Shown: piece by piece, positions 42,096-51,113 of the stretch
Layout: every line of letters begins with the position of its first letter
How positions within the stretch are numbered: position 1 is the first letter of the stretch
Assembly: GCA_028279405.1 (NCBI GenBank)
Contig: JANQNU010000036.1
Location: forward strand, 62,001-126,000
Direction of reading: 5' to 3'
From: Phycisphaerae bacterium
Lineage (GTDB): Bacteria; Planctomycetota; Phycisphaerae; UBA1845; Fen-1342
Length of the DNA: 64,000 nt
Program-made: the position numbers and the translations under genes
Notes under the pieces: model-generated
What the model saw: only the letters and a program-made list of their open reading frames with translations
What the model was told of the DNA's origin: nothing
The model's database searches: none

Positions 42096-44903
42096 TCAGG
42101 TTGGCGATTGCAGGAACGTGACGATCGCCGCGTGTCCGTTCTGTCGAGCCCATTCGATCGGAGGGGCGTGCCAACGCACATCCCGAAGATTCGTGTCGGC
42201 ACCGCGCGTCACCAATAGCTGGACAATGGCAAGTTGTCCGGCCCCGGCCGCCCAGTGGAGCGCGCTGGCGCCGTGGAGCGCGGTTGCATCGATCGTCGCG
42301 CCGGCGTCGATCAACTGTGTCGCGATTGCGAGGTGACCGCGTTTGCAGGCTTCGCCGAGCGCGCGATCGAGGAGCCGTTGCCGGTCATCGATGCGTTCGC
42401 CGAATGGATCGAGGTAGGGTGGCATTGTCCCTGACTCGTGTGCGTGCAGCAGCGTCGTAACCTGTTGCGCGTCGCCGAGCGCCGCAGCAATGACGAGGTT
42501 GCTTACCCGAGCGCCGCGCCGCACCAGCGTGGCGGCCGTCTCGTCGTAATCGAACGCCAGCGCGGTTGCGAGCGGCATTCCATCGTCCATCAGACCTTCA
42601 ATCGCAGCTCCGTGGTCGAGTAGTGTTTCGACGATCGCCGCTTGTACGCCGGCGGCGTGTGGATGGTAGCTGCTGACGGCCAGGGAGAGCGCGGTGGCAC
42701 CCGGTCCGCCGCCATAGCTGTCGCACAGTGCATCGACCTCCGCGCCGGCATCGAGCAGCAGGCGGGTAAGGGCAACGATGTCGGTGGGCGTCCTTTGTCG
42801 TCGCGTTTCGACGCCGTTCGCCGAGACGTAGTGCAGCAGCGTTACACGGTGACCGAACGCGGAGCGGGCGCGTACCAGTGTTTCGTCCGCGCGCAGGAGC
42901 GCCGCGAGCGTCTCGGCCTCGCCGTCGACGAGGGCATCGACAGCGGCTTCGAACCGCGGCTCGATCCAGCGGTCGTTGGCAGATTGCACTGCTTCCCACG
43001 AATCGAACCAGTAGATTCGGGCAAGGACGGCGCGTGCTTCTTCAAGAGTGGGTGTTGTACGGCGAACCGCTTCTTCGCTGCGATCGGCCCGGGTTGGATC
43101 CGCGAATCGAAGCGTGGACAACGCCGCCGGATCGGCCTGTTGCCAGCCTGCCAGTAGGGTGTCGGCTTGCTCCGCCATCCACTCACTGACAAGGATCGGC
43201 GTGCCGGGCGTTGTGAAGAGTTCTGTGTGGGCCCGCGAGGCGGCCCCGGCGTGATCGCTTTCATCGAGGGGATCGACTGTGGCTGATGGTTGTGCGGCGG
43301 GTGGCGCGTCGGCGCGCACCGGGTGCAGCAACGCGTCGACTTCCGGCGTTCCGGACGGGTACGGTGAAACCGCTCGCGGGTCGGCGCCGGCTGCGAGCAG
43401 CGATTGAACGCACTCGCGATACCGTCCGCAAAGACGAGTGCCACAAGCGGGGCCTTGTGGATGGTGGCAATGTCGTGAGCCGTAGACCGTGCAGTCCAGC
43501 ACGGTGCCGCCATACCGGTTGAGGACCTCCAGCGGCGGGTCGTACGCCAGAATTGCGTCGAGCAGTTCGGTATCGCCGCGCCAGCCGGCCCAGTGGGCCG
43601 CGGTGAGTCCTTCTTCTCCAGGCACCGCCGGGTCGAACCCGACCTCCAGCATCTTGCGGACGGCTTCGAGGTCGCCGAGTTGTGCTGCTTCAGGCAAGAG
43701 CCGGCGATCGTCGTCCGTGAGCTGTTGCAGCAGCGTCGGGTCGGCGCCAAGCTGTGCGTCGATCGCGGCCTGGTCGGCACGTCGACAGGCGCCGACGAAG
43801 CGATCGAGCGGGCGCGCCTCGCCCGGATCGGCCCCATGTCGCTCGAGTAGCGCGGCCGCTTGCGCGTGACCGCAGCGCACCGCGAGTGCGTACGGCGTGA
43901 ATCCGGCCGATGTCGTGGCGCGCAGGTCGCCGCCGAACCGGACGAGCAATTCAATGGTCTCGACGCTGCGTCCGCGCCGAATGGCACCGTGCAGGCGCGT
44001 GCCCGATTCACTCCCCGGCGTGACGAAGTTCGGGTCGGCGCCGTGCTCGAGGAAAAGTTGCACGCCGACGGGGTCCTCGAAGTCCAGTTTGTGTCCCAGG
44101 CAGTAGGAGATTTTGTCGCGGTCCGGACCGGCGGCCAGAATCAGCTGCAGGCAGCGGTGGTCTTCGAACTCGGCGGCGTGATAGAGCGACTCGGGTCCGA
44201 GCCCCGGGGCGGCGTCGTTCGGGTCCGCTCCTGCTTCGAGCAGCACGCGCGTCAGCGTCGGGTCGTTGGCTATTCCGGCCGCGCCATAGAGCGCCGTCTG
44301 TCGCGCGTTCGGGTCGTCGTTGATGCTGAAGTAGGCATTCGGGTCGGCCCCGTGCTCCAGCAGCGAACTGGCAATCCGCGCCAATCCCGCGCGCCGGTCG
44401 TGGTCGGACGCCGGTAGGCGCGAATGACACACGTAGAGCAGCGCCGGCCACTGATGAGGCCCGCCGGGGGTGCTGGCCAGCGCCGGCGTCCGTTCCAGGA
44501 ACGCCAGAGCCGCGTCTGCGTCTCCGGTTGCACAAGCCACGTAAAGGTCGGCCGCGGACAATGCGGGCTCGACGGTCAGTAGTTCGCGGAGTCGTGTCAG
44601 ATCGCCGGTGGTTGCCGTGATCGACAGGGCCGCGGCCCGCGCCGCGAAGTCCTGGACCGTGCGTTCGACATGGCGCTTGAGTCGGGGCCAGCTCGCGAAG
44701 CCGTGCTCGCGCGCGATGACAAGCTGCGCGTCGCTCAGCTTGACCGTCGCCGCCAGCGTCGCCGACGCGCCATGGAACCGCGGGTGCCAGGTGCGCAACC
44801 GTTCGATCGCCTGTGGCGTGCCAGTACGAATCGCGGAACGCAAGGCTTTTGCTTGTCCGGCAAGATGCTCGAGATGCGGGCGCGGGGGAAGCGTGCGGAT
44901 CAT
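42096..44903 (-). CDS. Large ankyrin-repeat protein
   Basis: The 935-residue product consists mainly of ankyrin repeats. Many units of the form L-L-x-x-G-A-D-P-N and A-A-x-x-G-x-x-x-x-V-x-x-L-L are present in two blocks, ~130-520 and ~690-930. The N-terminal ~100 residues are helical (A-G-Q-A-K-A-L-R-S-A-I-R). A Cys/His cluster (C-H-H-P-Q-G-P-A-C-G-T-R-L-C-G) near 490 could bind metal. There is no signal peptide, so it is probably cytoplasmic and used for protein binding. The ATG at 44903 follows GGAGG at suitable spacing; upstream frame is ignored because it lacks the pattern. Confidence 0.88.
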   Translation of the reverse strand: MIRTLPPRPHLEHLAGQAKALRSAIRTGTPQAIERLRTWHPRFHGASATLAATVKLSDAQLVIAREHGFASWPRLKRHVERTVQDFAARAAALSITATTGDLTRLRELLTVEPALSAADLYVACATGDADAALAFLERTPALASTPGGPHQWPALLYVCHSRLPASDHDRRAGLARIASSLLEHGADPNAYFSINDDPNARQTALYGAAGIANDPTLTRVLLEAGADPNDAAPGLGPESLYHAAEFEDHRCLQLILAAGPDRDKISYCLGHKLDFEDPVGVQLFLEHGADPNFVTPGSESGTRLHGAIRRGRSVETIELLVRFGGDLRATTSAGFTPYALAVRCGHAQAAALLERHGADPGEARPLDRFVGACRRADQAAIDAQLGADPTLLQQLTDDDRRLLPEAAQLGDLEAVRKMLEVGFDPAVPGEEGLTAAHWAGWRGDTELLDAILAYDPPLEVLNRYGGTVLDCTVYGSRHCHHPQGPACGTRLCGRYRECVQSLLAAGADPRAVSPYPSGTPEVDALLHPVRADAPPAAQPSATVDPLDESDHAGAASRAHTELFTTPGTPILVSEWMAEQADTLLAGWQQADPAALSTLRFADPTRADRSEEAVRRTTPTLEEARAVLARIYWFDSWEAVQSANDRWIEPRFEAAVDALVDGEAETLAALLRADETLVRARSAFGHRVTLLHYVSANGVETRRQRTPTDIVALTRLLLDAGAEVDALCDSYGGGPGATALSLAVSSYHPHAAGVQAAIVETLLDHGAAIEGLMDDGMPLATALAFDYDETAATLVRRGARVSNLVIAAALGDAQQVTTLLHAHESGTMPPYLDPFGERIDDRQRLLDRALGEACKRGHLAIATQLIDAGATIDATALHGASALHWAAGAGQLAIVQLLVTRGADTNLRDVRWHAPPIEWARQNGHAAIVTFLQSPT

Positions 44904-45133
44904 TACGACCTCCTTCAGTGCACGGCCCGTGGTCCGCATCGCGGGCAGAAGAAAGTCGTATTCGTCTTCTGCTGCTGGTCGGTGGGATGCTCCCTTTCCG
45001 CGGACTGGACGCGTCCGAACACGCGTTGCTCCAATGGTAACGTCGTGCGGCGGCCAATCGCAAGCGCATGCGGTCGCGTAGGCGCGCCAGGCGAGGGCTC
45101 GTGGAGCCACGTGCGGGGTGCCACACGTCGCAG

Positions 45134-45139
45134 TACAAT
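45134..45139 (+). promoter_or_regulatory. Possible -10 box of a leaderless gene
   Basis: TACAAT ends seven bases before the ATG at 45147, so a transcript from it would start at or next to the start codon. No clear -35 box is seen. Confidence 0.35.
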
Positions 45140-45146
45140 TCCCCGG

Positions 45147-46022
45147 ATGCAATCAACAGCTGACATCCAGGCGGGGATGGTCGGGGCCACGGCGGCGGTT
45201 CGGCGGCGGCGCTGGCGCCTGTTTGTTCCATTACTCGCGGGCGTCCTGCTGCTCGTCGGCGGAGGGGCGGCGGCTGGATACTACTGGACCCTGGATGGGC
45301 GGATTCGAGCGGGATTGCAATCAGACGACGTGAAGCAGGCGCGCCGCGCGGTCGGCGCCATCGTCGTTCTGGATCGGGTGGGGTTCTGCGAAGCGCTTGT
45401 AGCGCGGATGCACGCGTCGGACGATTGGCGGATCCGTGAAGCGTGCGTGTATGGCCTGGGCAAGATCGCAGGTCGCGACAAACCGGTCGGGACCCAACCC
45501 GTAGATGGTTCGCGTTGGTCCACCGAGATTGTGACGTTGCTGGAAGATGAAGCGAACGGCTACGTGCGCCAGGCGGCCTGGCTCACGCTGGCGCGAATTG
45601 ATCCGCAGACGTTTCGGGACGAGGCCGTCGGCGTCGAGACGGCGCAACTTCCTTGGGACGACCTGGGGATCGGCCAGGGCTGGTTGCAAATCAAGGACCG
45701 GCGCGGTTTGGAGCGACTGTTTCACTGGGCGATCCACGGGAACGACGATCAACGGCAGGTCGCGTGTCGCGCGTTCGAGAAGGCGCTGCGGCCCTATCTC
45801 GAGACGGCGGGGCGCTGGCCAGCCGATTACAACCCCAAACAGGGGGATATCTGGCCTGCGGCCCTGGTTAACGAATTGCAACGACGGACGGCGGGCCTCG
45901 ACCTGGTGACGATCGCGGATAACTCGATCCCTTACCTCGAAAACGCGGCGAAGGTACAGCGCAACGTTCGACGGATCACAGGCAGCCGAGAGAAGATCGT
46001 CGATTTCCTCTATGGTCGGTAG
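45147..46022 (+). CDS. Membrane-anchored HEAT-like repeat protein
   Basis: The 291-residue product has one membrane helix at about 25-45 (L-F-V-P-L-L-A-G-V-L-L-L-V-G-G-G-A-A-A-G) after a short basic N-terminus. The part outside reads as paired helices of the HEAT type (for example I-R-E-A-C-V-Y-G-L-G-K-I-A and V-R-Q-A-A-W-L-T-L-A-R-I). No enzyme motif is visible. It probably acts as a scaffold anchored in the inner membrane. The ATG at 45147 lies seven bases after a TACAAT. Divergent from the ankyrin gene. Confidence 0.75.
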   Translation: MQSTADIQAGMVGATAAVRRRRWRLFVPLLAGVLLLVGGGAAAGYYWTLDGRIRAGLQSDDVKQARRAVGAIVVLDRVGFCEALVARMHASDDWRIREACVYGLGKIAGRDKPVGTQPVDGSRWSTEIVTLLEDEANGYVRQAAWLTLARIDPQTFRDEAVGVETAQLPWDDLGIGQGWLQIKDRRGLERLFHWAIHGNDDQRQVACRAFEKALRPYLETAGRWPADYNPKQGDIWPAALVNELQRRTAGLDLVTIADNSIPYLENAAKVQRNVRRITGSREKIVDFLYGR

Positions 46023-46147
46023 CCTTGGCGTGTATGCTCCCGGTGAGCGGCACGCGATGGCACCCTGATCCCGCTGGCGGCTGATGCCGCTATGGTGGTC
46101 GAGTGTATTGCCGGAGAAGTGCCTTGCTCCAGAAAGGATAACAGTAA

Positions 46148-46657
46148 ATGCCGGTTTCAGAATCAATCAATCAGAAGCTCAACGAACAGATTACGAACGA
46201 GCTTTTTGCCTCGCAATCATATCTTGCGATGTCGTGCTATTTCGATACGCAGGGTCTCATTCACATGGGGCGGCTCTTTCGGGCGCAGGCCGACGAGGAG
46301 CGCGCACACGCGATGAAGATTCTCGACTATCTGCTTGAAGTCGACGGTCGCGTTTCGCTACAGTCGATCGATGCGCCGAAGCACACCTTCGAATCGGTGG
46401 TCGAGGCGGCGGAGACGGCTCTTCAGCAAGAGACGCAGGTCACCTCTCAGATCCACGCGCTGGTGACTCTGGCGGACAGCGAGAAGGACTACGCGACCCG
46501 CAGCTTCCTGCAATGGTTTGTGGACGAGCAGGTGGAGGAAACCGCGACCATGTCTCAGTTGGTGCAGTTGGCCCGGATGGCGGGCCCCAACCTGCTGCAT
46601 CTGGATACATACGTTTCCCGGCTCCGAGAGGGCGGGGCCGGTAGCACGGCCACCTAG
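46148..46657 (+). CDS. ftnA: Bacterial non-haem ferritin
   Basis: The 169-residue product has the ferritin four-helix pattern with the iron-site residues Glu18 (N-E-L-F), Glu51 and His54 (E-E-R-A-H), Glu95 and the E-Q-V-E-E segment near 127-131. Haem-binding Met of bacterioferritin is not evident. It stores iron as a ferric core within a 24-mer. An AAAGGA site lies before the ATG. The next gene is a di-haem cytochrome on the same strand 69 bases away. Confidence 0.93.
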   Translation: MPVSESINQKLNEQITNELFASQSYLAMSCYFDTQGLIHMGRLFRAQADEERAHAMKILDYLLEVDGRVSLQSIDAPKHTFESVVEAAETALQQETQVTSQIHALVTLADSEKDYATRSFLQWFVDEQVEETATMSQLVQLARMAGPNLLHLDTYVSRLREGGAGSTAT

Positions 46658-46726
46658 CCGTAACTTCCTGTGTTCTTTGGGCGTCAACTTCGGCGTCGCG
46701 CAATGCGGATGAGGAGGATCGTCGAG

Positions 46727-48139
46727 ATGAGGCGAACGTATCTAGCTGGTTTGAGCATCGCGTCGTTGGTCGTCATGGGTGGTTGCCCGTTGGTCGTTCC
46801 GGATCTGTTGCGCGACAACCTCGCCGAGGGCGCGCGGCTTGCCGAACAACGGATTACACAGGAGCAGATCGCGTCCAAGACGATGAGTCTAGCGCAGCTT
46901 CGAGATCGCGGCATGAAGATCTTTACCATGCCATTCAGTAAGGAGGATGGCTACGGCGACGGCGTCATGACCACGGACGAGCGCCGGACTCCCGGGGATC
47001 GTCCGACCTTGCAGGACAACGGCAGCTTCTTGCGGGTGAACGGGCTGGATGGTCAGAGTTGCGTCGAATGTCATTCGGTGCTCAGCAACGCGAGCATTCC
47101 GCCGATCTTCGGGATCGGCGGCGTCGGGTCGGCCGTGACCAACGCGATCATTCAGCCGACGCGCATCGATGTCACCGACACGGACGACGCCGGTTTCGCT
47201 TCTTTTGACGGGCGTTTTGCCAATCCGCCGTTCCTTTTCGGTTCGGGTGGGATCGAGCTGCTCGCGAAGGAAATGACGATGGACTTGCAGGCGCTCGAGG
47301 AGCAGGCCCGCAACAATCCCGGTACACGCGTCGCGCTCGTGAGCAAGGGCATCGGCTTCGGTTTTGTCCGCTTCGAGAACGGCACGTTCGATACCTCCGA
47401 GGTTCGCGGTGTCGATGATGACCTGGTCGTTCGTCCGTTCGGGCGCAAGGGCGAGTTCTCGACCGTTCGCAAGTTTGACGTTGAGGCGATGCAGTTCCAC
47501 TTCGGGATGCAACCTGTGGAAGTTCACGGTGAGGATACCGATCCTGACGCCGACGGCATCATGAACGAGGTGACCGCCGGCGATCTGTCTGCGCTGCACG
47601 TCTTCAACGTCACGCTCAAGCGGCCGTTCGGGCTGTTGCGCTCACCGACGGCGGAGCGCGGGCGCCAGCTCTTCCAGCAGGTGGGCTGTGCTGACTGCCA
47701 TATCCCGACGATGTTCACTGAACGCCGAACGTTGCCGTTGACGTTCCCGGAGGATGAGGAGCGGCCGTTCGACAACGAGTACATGGCGATTGATCTCGCT
47801 GACGTCCCGGGCTTTGCGTTGCAGCCCGATGGCGGCGTCGCGGTGCCGCTGTTCTCGGATCTGAAGCGACACGATATGGGCGACGAACTCGCCGAGAGCT
47901 TCGGTATGCGGCTGGATCGGGTGTTCGTCACCGCGCGTTTGTGGGGCATTGCCGACACGGCGCCGTACTTGCACGACGGCCGGGCGATGACCCTGGGCGA
48001 GGCCATCTTGATGCACGGCGGCGAAGGCGAGGATGCGCGCGACGCGTATGCGGCCCTCTCCACTGCTGATCAGAATGCCGTGATCGAGTTCCTGCGCACG
48101 TTGCGCACGCCGTTGGATGCGACCAACGACCTGGAATAG
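46727..48139 (+). CDS. Di-haem cytochrome c family lipoprotein (DUF1111-like)
   Basis: The 470-residue product has a lipoprotein signal (L-S-I-A-S-L-V-V-M-G-G-C). Two haem c motifs are visible, C112-V-E-C-H116 and C321-A-D-C-H325. The regions between and after them fit the di-haem oxidoreductase-like family (R-G-R-Q-L-F-Q-Q-V-G-C-A-D-C-H; D-T-A-P-Y-L-H-D-G-R-A near 410). It would be tethered to the membrane on the outer side and pass electrons; the partner is unknown. The ATG at 46727 follows GAGGAGG at 46711-46717. Confidence 0.86.
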   Translation: MRRTYLAGLSIASLVVMGGCPLVVPDLLRDNLAEGARLAEQRITQEQIASKTMSLAQLRDRGMKIFTMPFSKEDGYGDGVMTTDERRTPGDRPTLQDNGSFLRVNGLDGQSCVECHSVLSNASIPPIFGIGGVGSAVTNAIIQPTRIDVTDTDDAGFASFDGRFANPPFLFGSGGIELLAKEMTMDLQALEEQARNNPGTRVALVSKGIGFGFVRFENGTFDTSEVRGVDDDLVVRPFGRKGEFSTVRKFDVEAMQFHFGMQPVEVHGEDTDPDADGIMNEVTAGDLSALHVFNVTLKRPFGLLRSPTAERGRQLFQQVGCADCHIPTMFTERRTLPLTFPEDEERPFDNEYMAIDLADVPGFALQPDGGVAVPLFSDLKRHDMGDELAESFGMRLDRVFVTARLWGIADTAPYLHDGRAMTLGEAILMHGGEGEDARDAYAALSTADQNAVIEFLRTLRTPLDATNDLE

Positions 48140-48162
48140 TCGGGGTCGAAGGCGAGGGTGTG

Positions 48163-48678
48163 ATGCCCGAGCGCGTGCGTTGGAAGCTGAAGGACGGGAT
48201 GACCTGGCGGCGCAAGCTGGAACAGGCGCATCCGAACCACGGAAAATGCGTGCCGGTGCCGAAGGCGCAGGAGAATCGCTTCGGTGCCGGCCTGATGCTG
48301 ATCCCGCGGCCGTTGGACATCGATGCATTGGTGCGCTCGGTGCGCAAGGGCCGGCTGCTGACACAGGGGCGTCTGCGTGCTCGCTTGGCCGAGGATGCCG
48401 GCGCGGTTGCGTGTTGTCCGCTGACCACGGGTATTTTTCTGCGGATCGTTGCCGAGGCGGCCGAGGAGTCGCGCCGCGCCGGGCGCAAGCGAGTCACACC
48501 TTACTGGCGCGTCATTCGCGACGATGGCAAGCTCAATGACAAGTTTCCCGGAGGACCCGCAGCCCAGGCGCGCAAACTGAAGGACGAGGGCCATCATATC
48601 TTGCCGGGGAAGGGCCGGCAGCCGCTGCGGGTTGAGCATTTCGAGGATGCCGTGGTTGCGTTATCCTCACGCGCATGA
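48163..48678 (+). CDS. Alkyltransferase-like (MGMT-fold) protein without the active-site cysteine
   Basis: The 171-residue product resembles the DNA-binding part of O6-alkylguanine-DNA alkyltransferases as seen in MGMT-family proteins of unknown role (W-R-R-K-L-E, M-L-I-P-R-P-L-D-I-D, C-P-L-T-T-G-I-F, then T-P-Y-W-R-V-I). The reactive P-C-H-R is replaced by P113-Y-W-R116, so methyl transfer is not expected. Alkyltransferase-like proteins with a changed residue bind alkylated DNA and pass it to nucleotide excision repair. Its stop overlaps the start of the deacetylase-family gene (ATGA). GTG at 48160 is an alternative start. Confidence 0.74.
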   Translation: MPERVRWKLKDGMTWRRKLEQAHPNHGKCVPVPKAQENRFGAGLMLIPRPLDIDALVRSVRKGRLLTQGRLRARLAEDAGAVACCPLTTGIFLRIVAEAAEESRRAGRKRVTPYWRVIRDDGKLNDKFPGGPAAQARKLKDEGHHILPGKGRQPLRVEHFEDAVVALSSRA

Positions 48679-49625
48679 GTGCGGTCGGGCTGGTTTTTGA
48701 TGATGTCTTCCGCCGGCACGACACGGGCCCCGGACACCCGGAACGCGTCGCACGGCTCGAGGCGATCGGCGAGGGTTTGGCCACGTCCGGGCTCGTCGAT
48801 CGGCTGGTCCGGGTTGCACCCACACCCTCGACGGACGCCGACCTCGAACTGGTTCATGATGCCGACTACATTCGCCGGGTGGCCGTCGCTTGTGCGGACG
48901 GAGCGCCGTACATCGACACGCCGGATAGCGCGATTTGTCGTCAGAGTGAGCATGTCGCTCGGCTGGCCGCCGGCGCGGTGGTTTCCGCTGCTGACCGGAT
49001 CGCGGCGGGAGAGCTGCGACGCGCGTTCTGTGCGGTCCGACCGCCCGGGCATCACGCAGAGCGTAGCGTGTCGATGGGGTTTTGCCTGTTTAACAACATT
49101 GCCGTAGCGGCGCGGGTATTGCAGCGACGGCACGGATTCGAGCGGATTCTCATCCTCGATTGGGACGTCCATCACGGCAACGGCACGCAGCACACGTTCG
49201 AGGAGGACCCGGGCGTGCTTTTCGTGAGCTTGCACGCCGACCCGCGGACGCTCTATCCGGGGACCGGGTTCGCTCACGAACGTGGTCGCGGTGCGGGCAG
49301 CGGCTACACGCTGAATGTGCCGCTGGAACCCGGCAGCGACGACGACGAGTGCCGGCGGGTGTTCGAGGATCCGATCATCCCGGCGATCATCGAGTACGAG
49401 CCGCAGGTCGTCTTGCTCTCCGCCGGCTTTGACGCACATGGTAGCGATCCGGTCGGCAATCTGGGTTTCTCGGACGCTGCGTTCGATTGGATGGGGACGC
49501 GGTTGATCGAATTGGCGGACCGGTTTGCTGAGGGTCGCATCCTGAGTGTGTTGGAGGGGGGCTACGACCTGGGGGTCTTGCAGCGGGTCGTGCCGGCTCA
49601 TCTGTCGAAACTGGTCGGGCAGTAG
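48675..49625 (+). CDS. Histone deacetylase family protein
   Basis: The 316-residue product is a complete member of the HDAC/AcuC/acetylpolyamine deacetylase superfamily. The charge-relay His pair is H126-H127 (P-P-G-H-H). The zinc ligands fit D164 and H166 in D-W-D-V-H-H-G-N-G-T-Q, plus the Asp in A-G-F-D-A-H. The catalytic Tyr is in E-G-G-Y-D near 300. It removes acyl groups from protein lysines or polyamines. The start overlaps the alkyltransferase-like gene by four bases. Confidence 0.94.
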   Translation: MSAVGLVFDDVFRRHDTGPGHPERVARLEAIGEGLATSGLVDRLVRVAPTPSTDADLELVHDADYIRRVAVACADGAPYIDTPDSAICRQSEHVARLAAGAVVSAADRIAAGELRRAFCAVRPPGHHAERSVSMGFCLFNNIAVAARVLQRRHGFERILILDWDVHHGNGTQHTFEEDPGVLFVSLHADPRTLYPGTGFAHERGRGAGSGYTLNVPLEPGSDDDECRRVFEDPIIPAIIEYEPQVVLLSAGFDAHGSDPVGNLGFSDAAFDWMGTRLIELADRFAEGRILSVLEGGYDLGVLQRVVPAHLSKLVGQ

Positions 49626-49721
49626 CGACGCAAATTTTTGAACCAGGATGGAACCGGGGGGTGTCTTCGTACATTGTAGAAGTAGGAGCGAACCATATAC
49701 GTACGACGGAGGGTGGATCGC

Positions 49722-51086
49722 GTGCGTCTACAATTCATGATGCGGGTCGCGCTGTTCGCGATGGTGGGCATTGTCTTGGGCAGGTCGGCGACAGCTGTCG
49801 CGGGTGGCGATGATCCGGGGTTCCTCGTGAACTTCGTGCCGAGCATCGGCACCAGCCGGATGCAAATCGGCTTCGGGATCAACGGCGAGGGAGCTGTTGT
49901 CGGTATCGCGTCCTCACAACTGGGGAATCCGAGCGCTTTCGCACCCTGGTTGTGGGAAGGCGGTCCGGCGCCCATCGGCATCGGCCCACCGCTGGGAACG
50001 TATGACTTTTTGGATGCGGCGCGGATCAATGACGACGGTCTGATCATCGGGACGCTCTACGTGCCTTCCGGCGGTCCTCCGACGGTCGGTCTCGGGGTGC
50101 CCGTTCCGGTTGGGACGACGCGGGCCGTCGTGTTCGAATCGCCGGGTGTCGTAAACATGATCCCGGGCCTCGGGTCGATTCTCGGTGAGGTCGAGCGCAG
50201 CAATGGGGCGTCGGGCCTGAACGACTTCGGCGACATCGTCGGCGCTTCGATCGATGGCGGCGACGGCCCGTTCAGCGGCATTCGACGCGCGTTCCTGTAC
50301 GATCGATCCGGCCAGTTGCACGACCTGAGCGGCATTGCCGGTGCCGGATTTCGCGCGACCGATGCGGTCGACATCAATGATAGTGGTCAGATCTGCGGTC
50401 ACGCGGTGGCGGGCGGGCTAACTTATGCGTTCCGGCATGATCCGCAGTTGGGCCTGCGTTTGCAGGGGCCGCCGGCGCCGGGCGAGTCCCTGGTGGTTCG
50501 AGCGATGAATGACCTCGGCCAGGTGGTCGGCATCATCCGGAACAAGCAGTTTGAGTTCGTGGCGGGCTTCTTGTGGGATGGCACGACGTTGCAGCGTCTC
50601 GGCCCGTACCGGCCGCTGGACATCAACAACCACGGCGAGATTGTCGGATGGGCCACGACCGATATCCCCGACGGCCCCTTCGGCTTCGAGCGACATGCCG
50701 TCTGGTTCGACGGTGCGAAGTGGCATGATCTGGACGTGCGGATCGGCACGCCGCCGTTCTCCTGGTTCGGGCAAGCGGTCGCGATCAACGACGCGGGCCA
50801 GATCCTGCTGCGCCAGGAGTACACCTTTCAAACGGTGCTGGTGACCGACAATGCCCTGGTGCTGACGCCGGGCGTGCCGCCTTTGGGGGACGTCGACTTG
50901 AACGGATTCGTGGACCCGATCGACTTCAGCGCCATGTACTCCTGCTTTTCCGGTCCGGCTGGGCTGCGGCCCACGAGCTGTCATGGTCGACAGGACGAGT
51001 ATTCGGATCTTGACGATGACGGCGACGTCGACCTTGCGGACCTCTGGGTGATGCAGCGTTTGATGGAAGTGCAGCCGGTGGATTGA
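49722..51086 (+). CDS. Secreted HAF-repeat protein with dockerin-like tail
   Basis: The 454-residue product begins with a signal peptide (M-R-V-A-L-F-A-M-V-G-I-V-L-G, then A-V-A-G-G). At least seven HAF-type units follow, each with a core like I-N-x-x-G-x-I-V-G (for example A-R-I-N-D-D-G-L-I-I-G, G-L-N-D-F-G-D-I-V-G, D-I-N-N-H-G-E-I-V-G). The C-terminus has two EF-hand-like dockerin segments, G-D-V-D-L-N-G-F-V-D-P-I-D and D-L-D-D-D-G-D-V-D-L-A-D. GTG at 49722 is chosen because GGAGGG lies eight bases upstream; ATG at 49737 is also possible. The propeller-like repeats and calcium-binding tail suggest surface attachment. Confidence 0.78.
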   Translation: MRLQFMMRVALFAMVGIVLGRSATAVAGGDDPGFLVNFVPSIGTSRMQIGFGINGEGAVVGIASSQLGNPSAFAPWLWEGGPAPIGIGPPLGTYDFLDAARINDDGLIIGTLYVPSGGPPTVGLGVPVPVGTTRAVVFESPGVVNMIPGLGSILGEVERSNGASGLNDFGDIVGASIDGGDGPFSGIRRAFLYDRSGQLHDLSGIAGAGFRATDAVDINDSGQICGHAVAGGLTYAFRHDPQLGLRLQGPPAPGESLVVRAMNDLGQVVGIIRNKQFEFVAGFLWDGTTLQRLGPYRPLDINNHGEIVGWATTDIPDGPFGFERHAVWFDGAKWHDLDVRIGTPPFSWFGQAVAINDAGQILLRQEYTFQTVLVTDNALVLTPGVPPLGDVDLNGFVDPIDFSAMYSCFSGPAGLRPTSCHGRQDEYSDLDDDGDVDLADLWVMQRLMEVQPVD

Positions 51087-51113
51087 CGGGCCGCTGATTG
51101 GAAATGGTGACGG

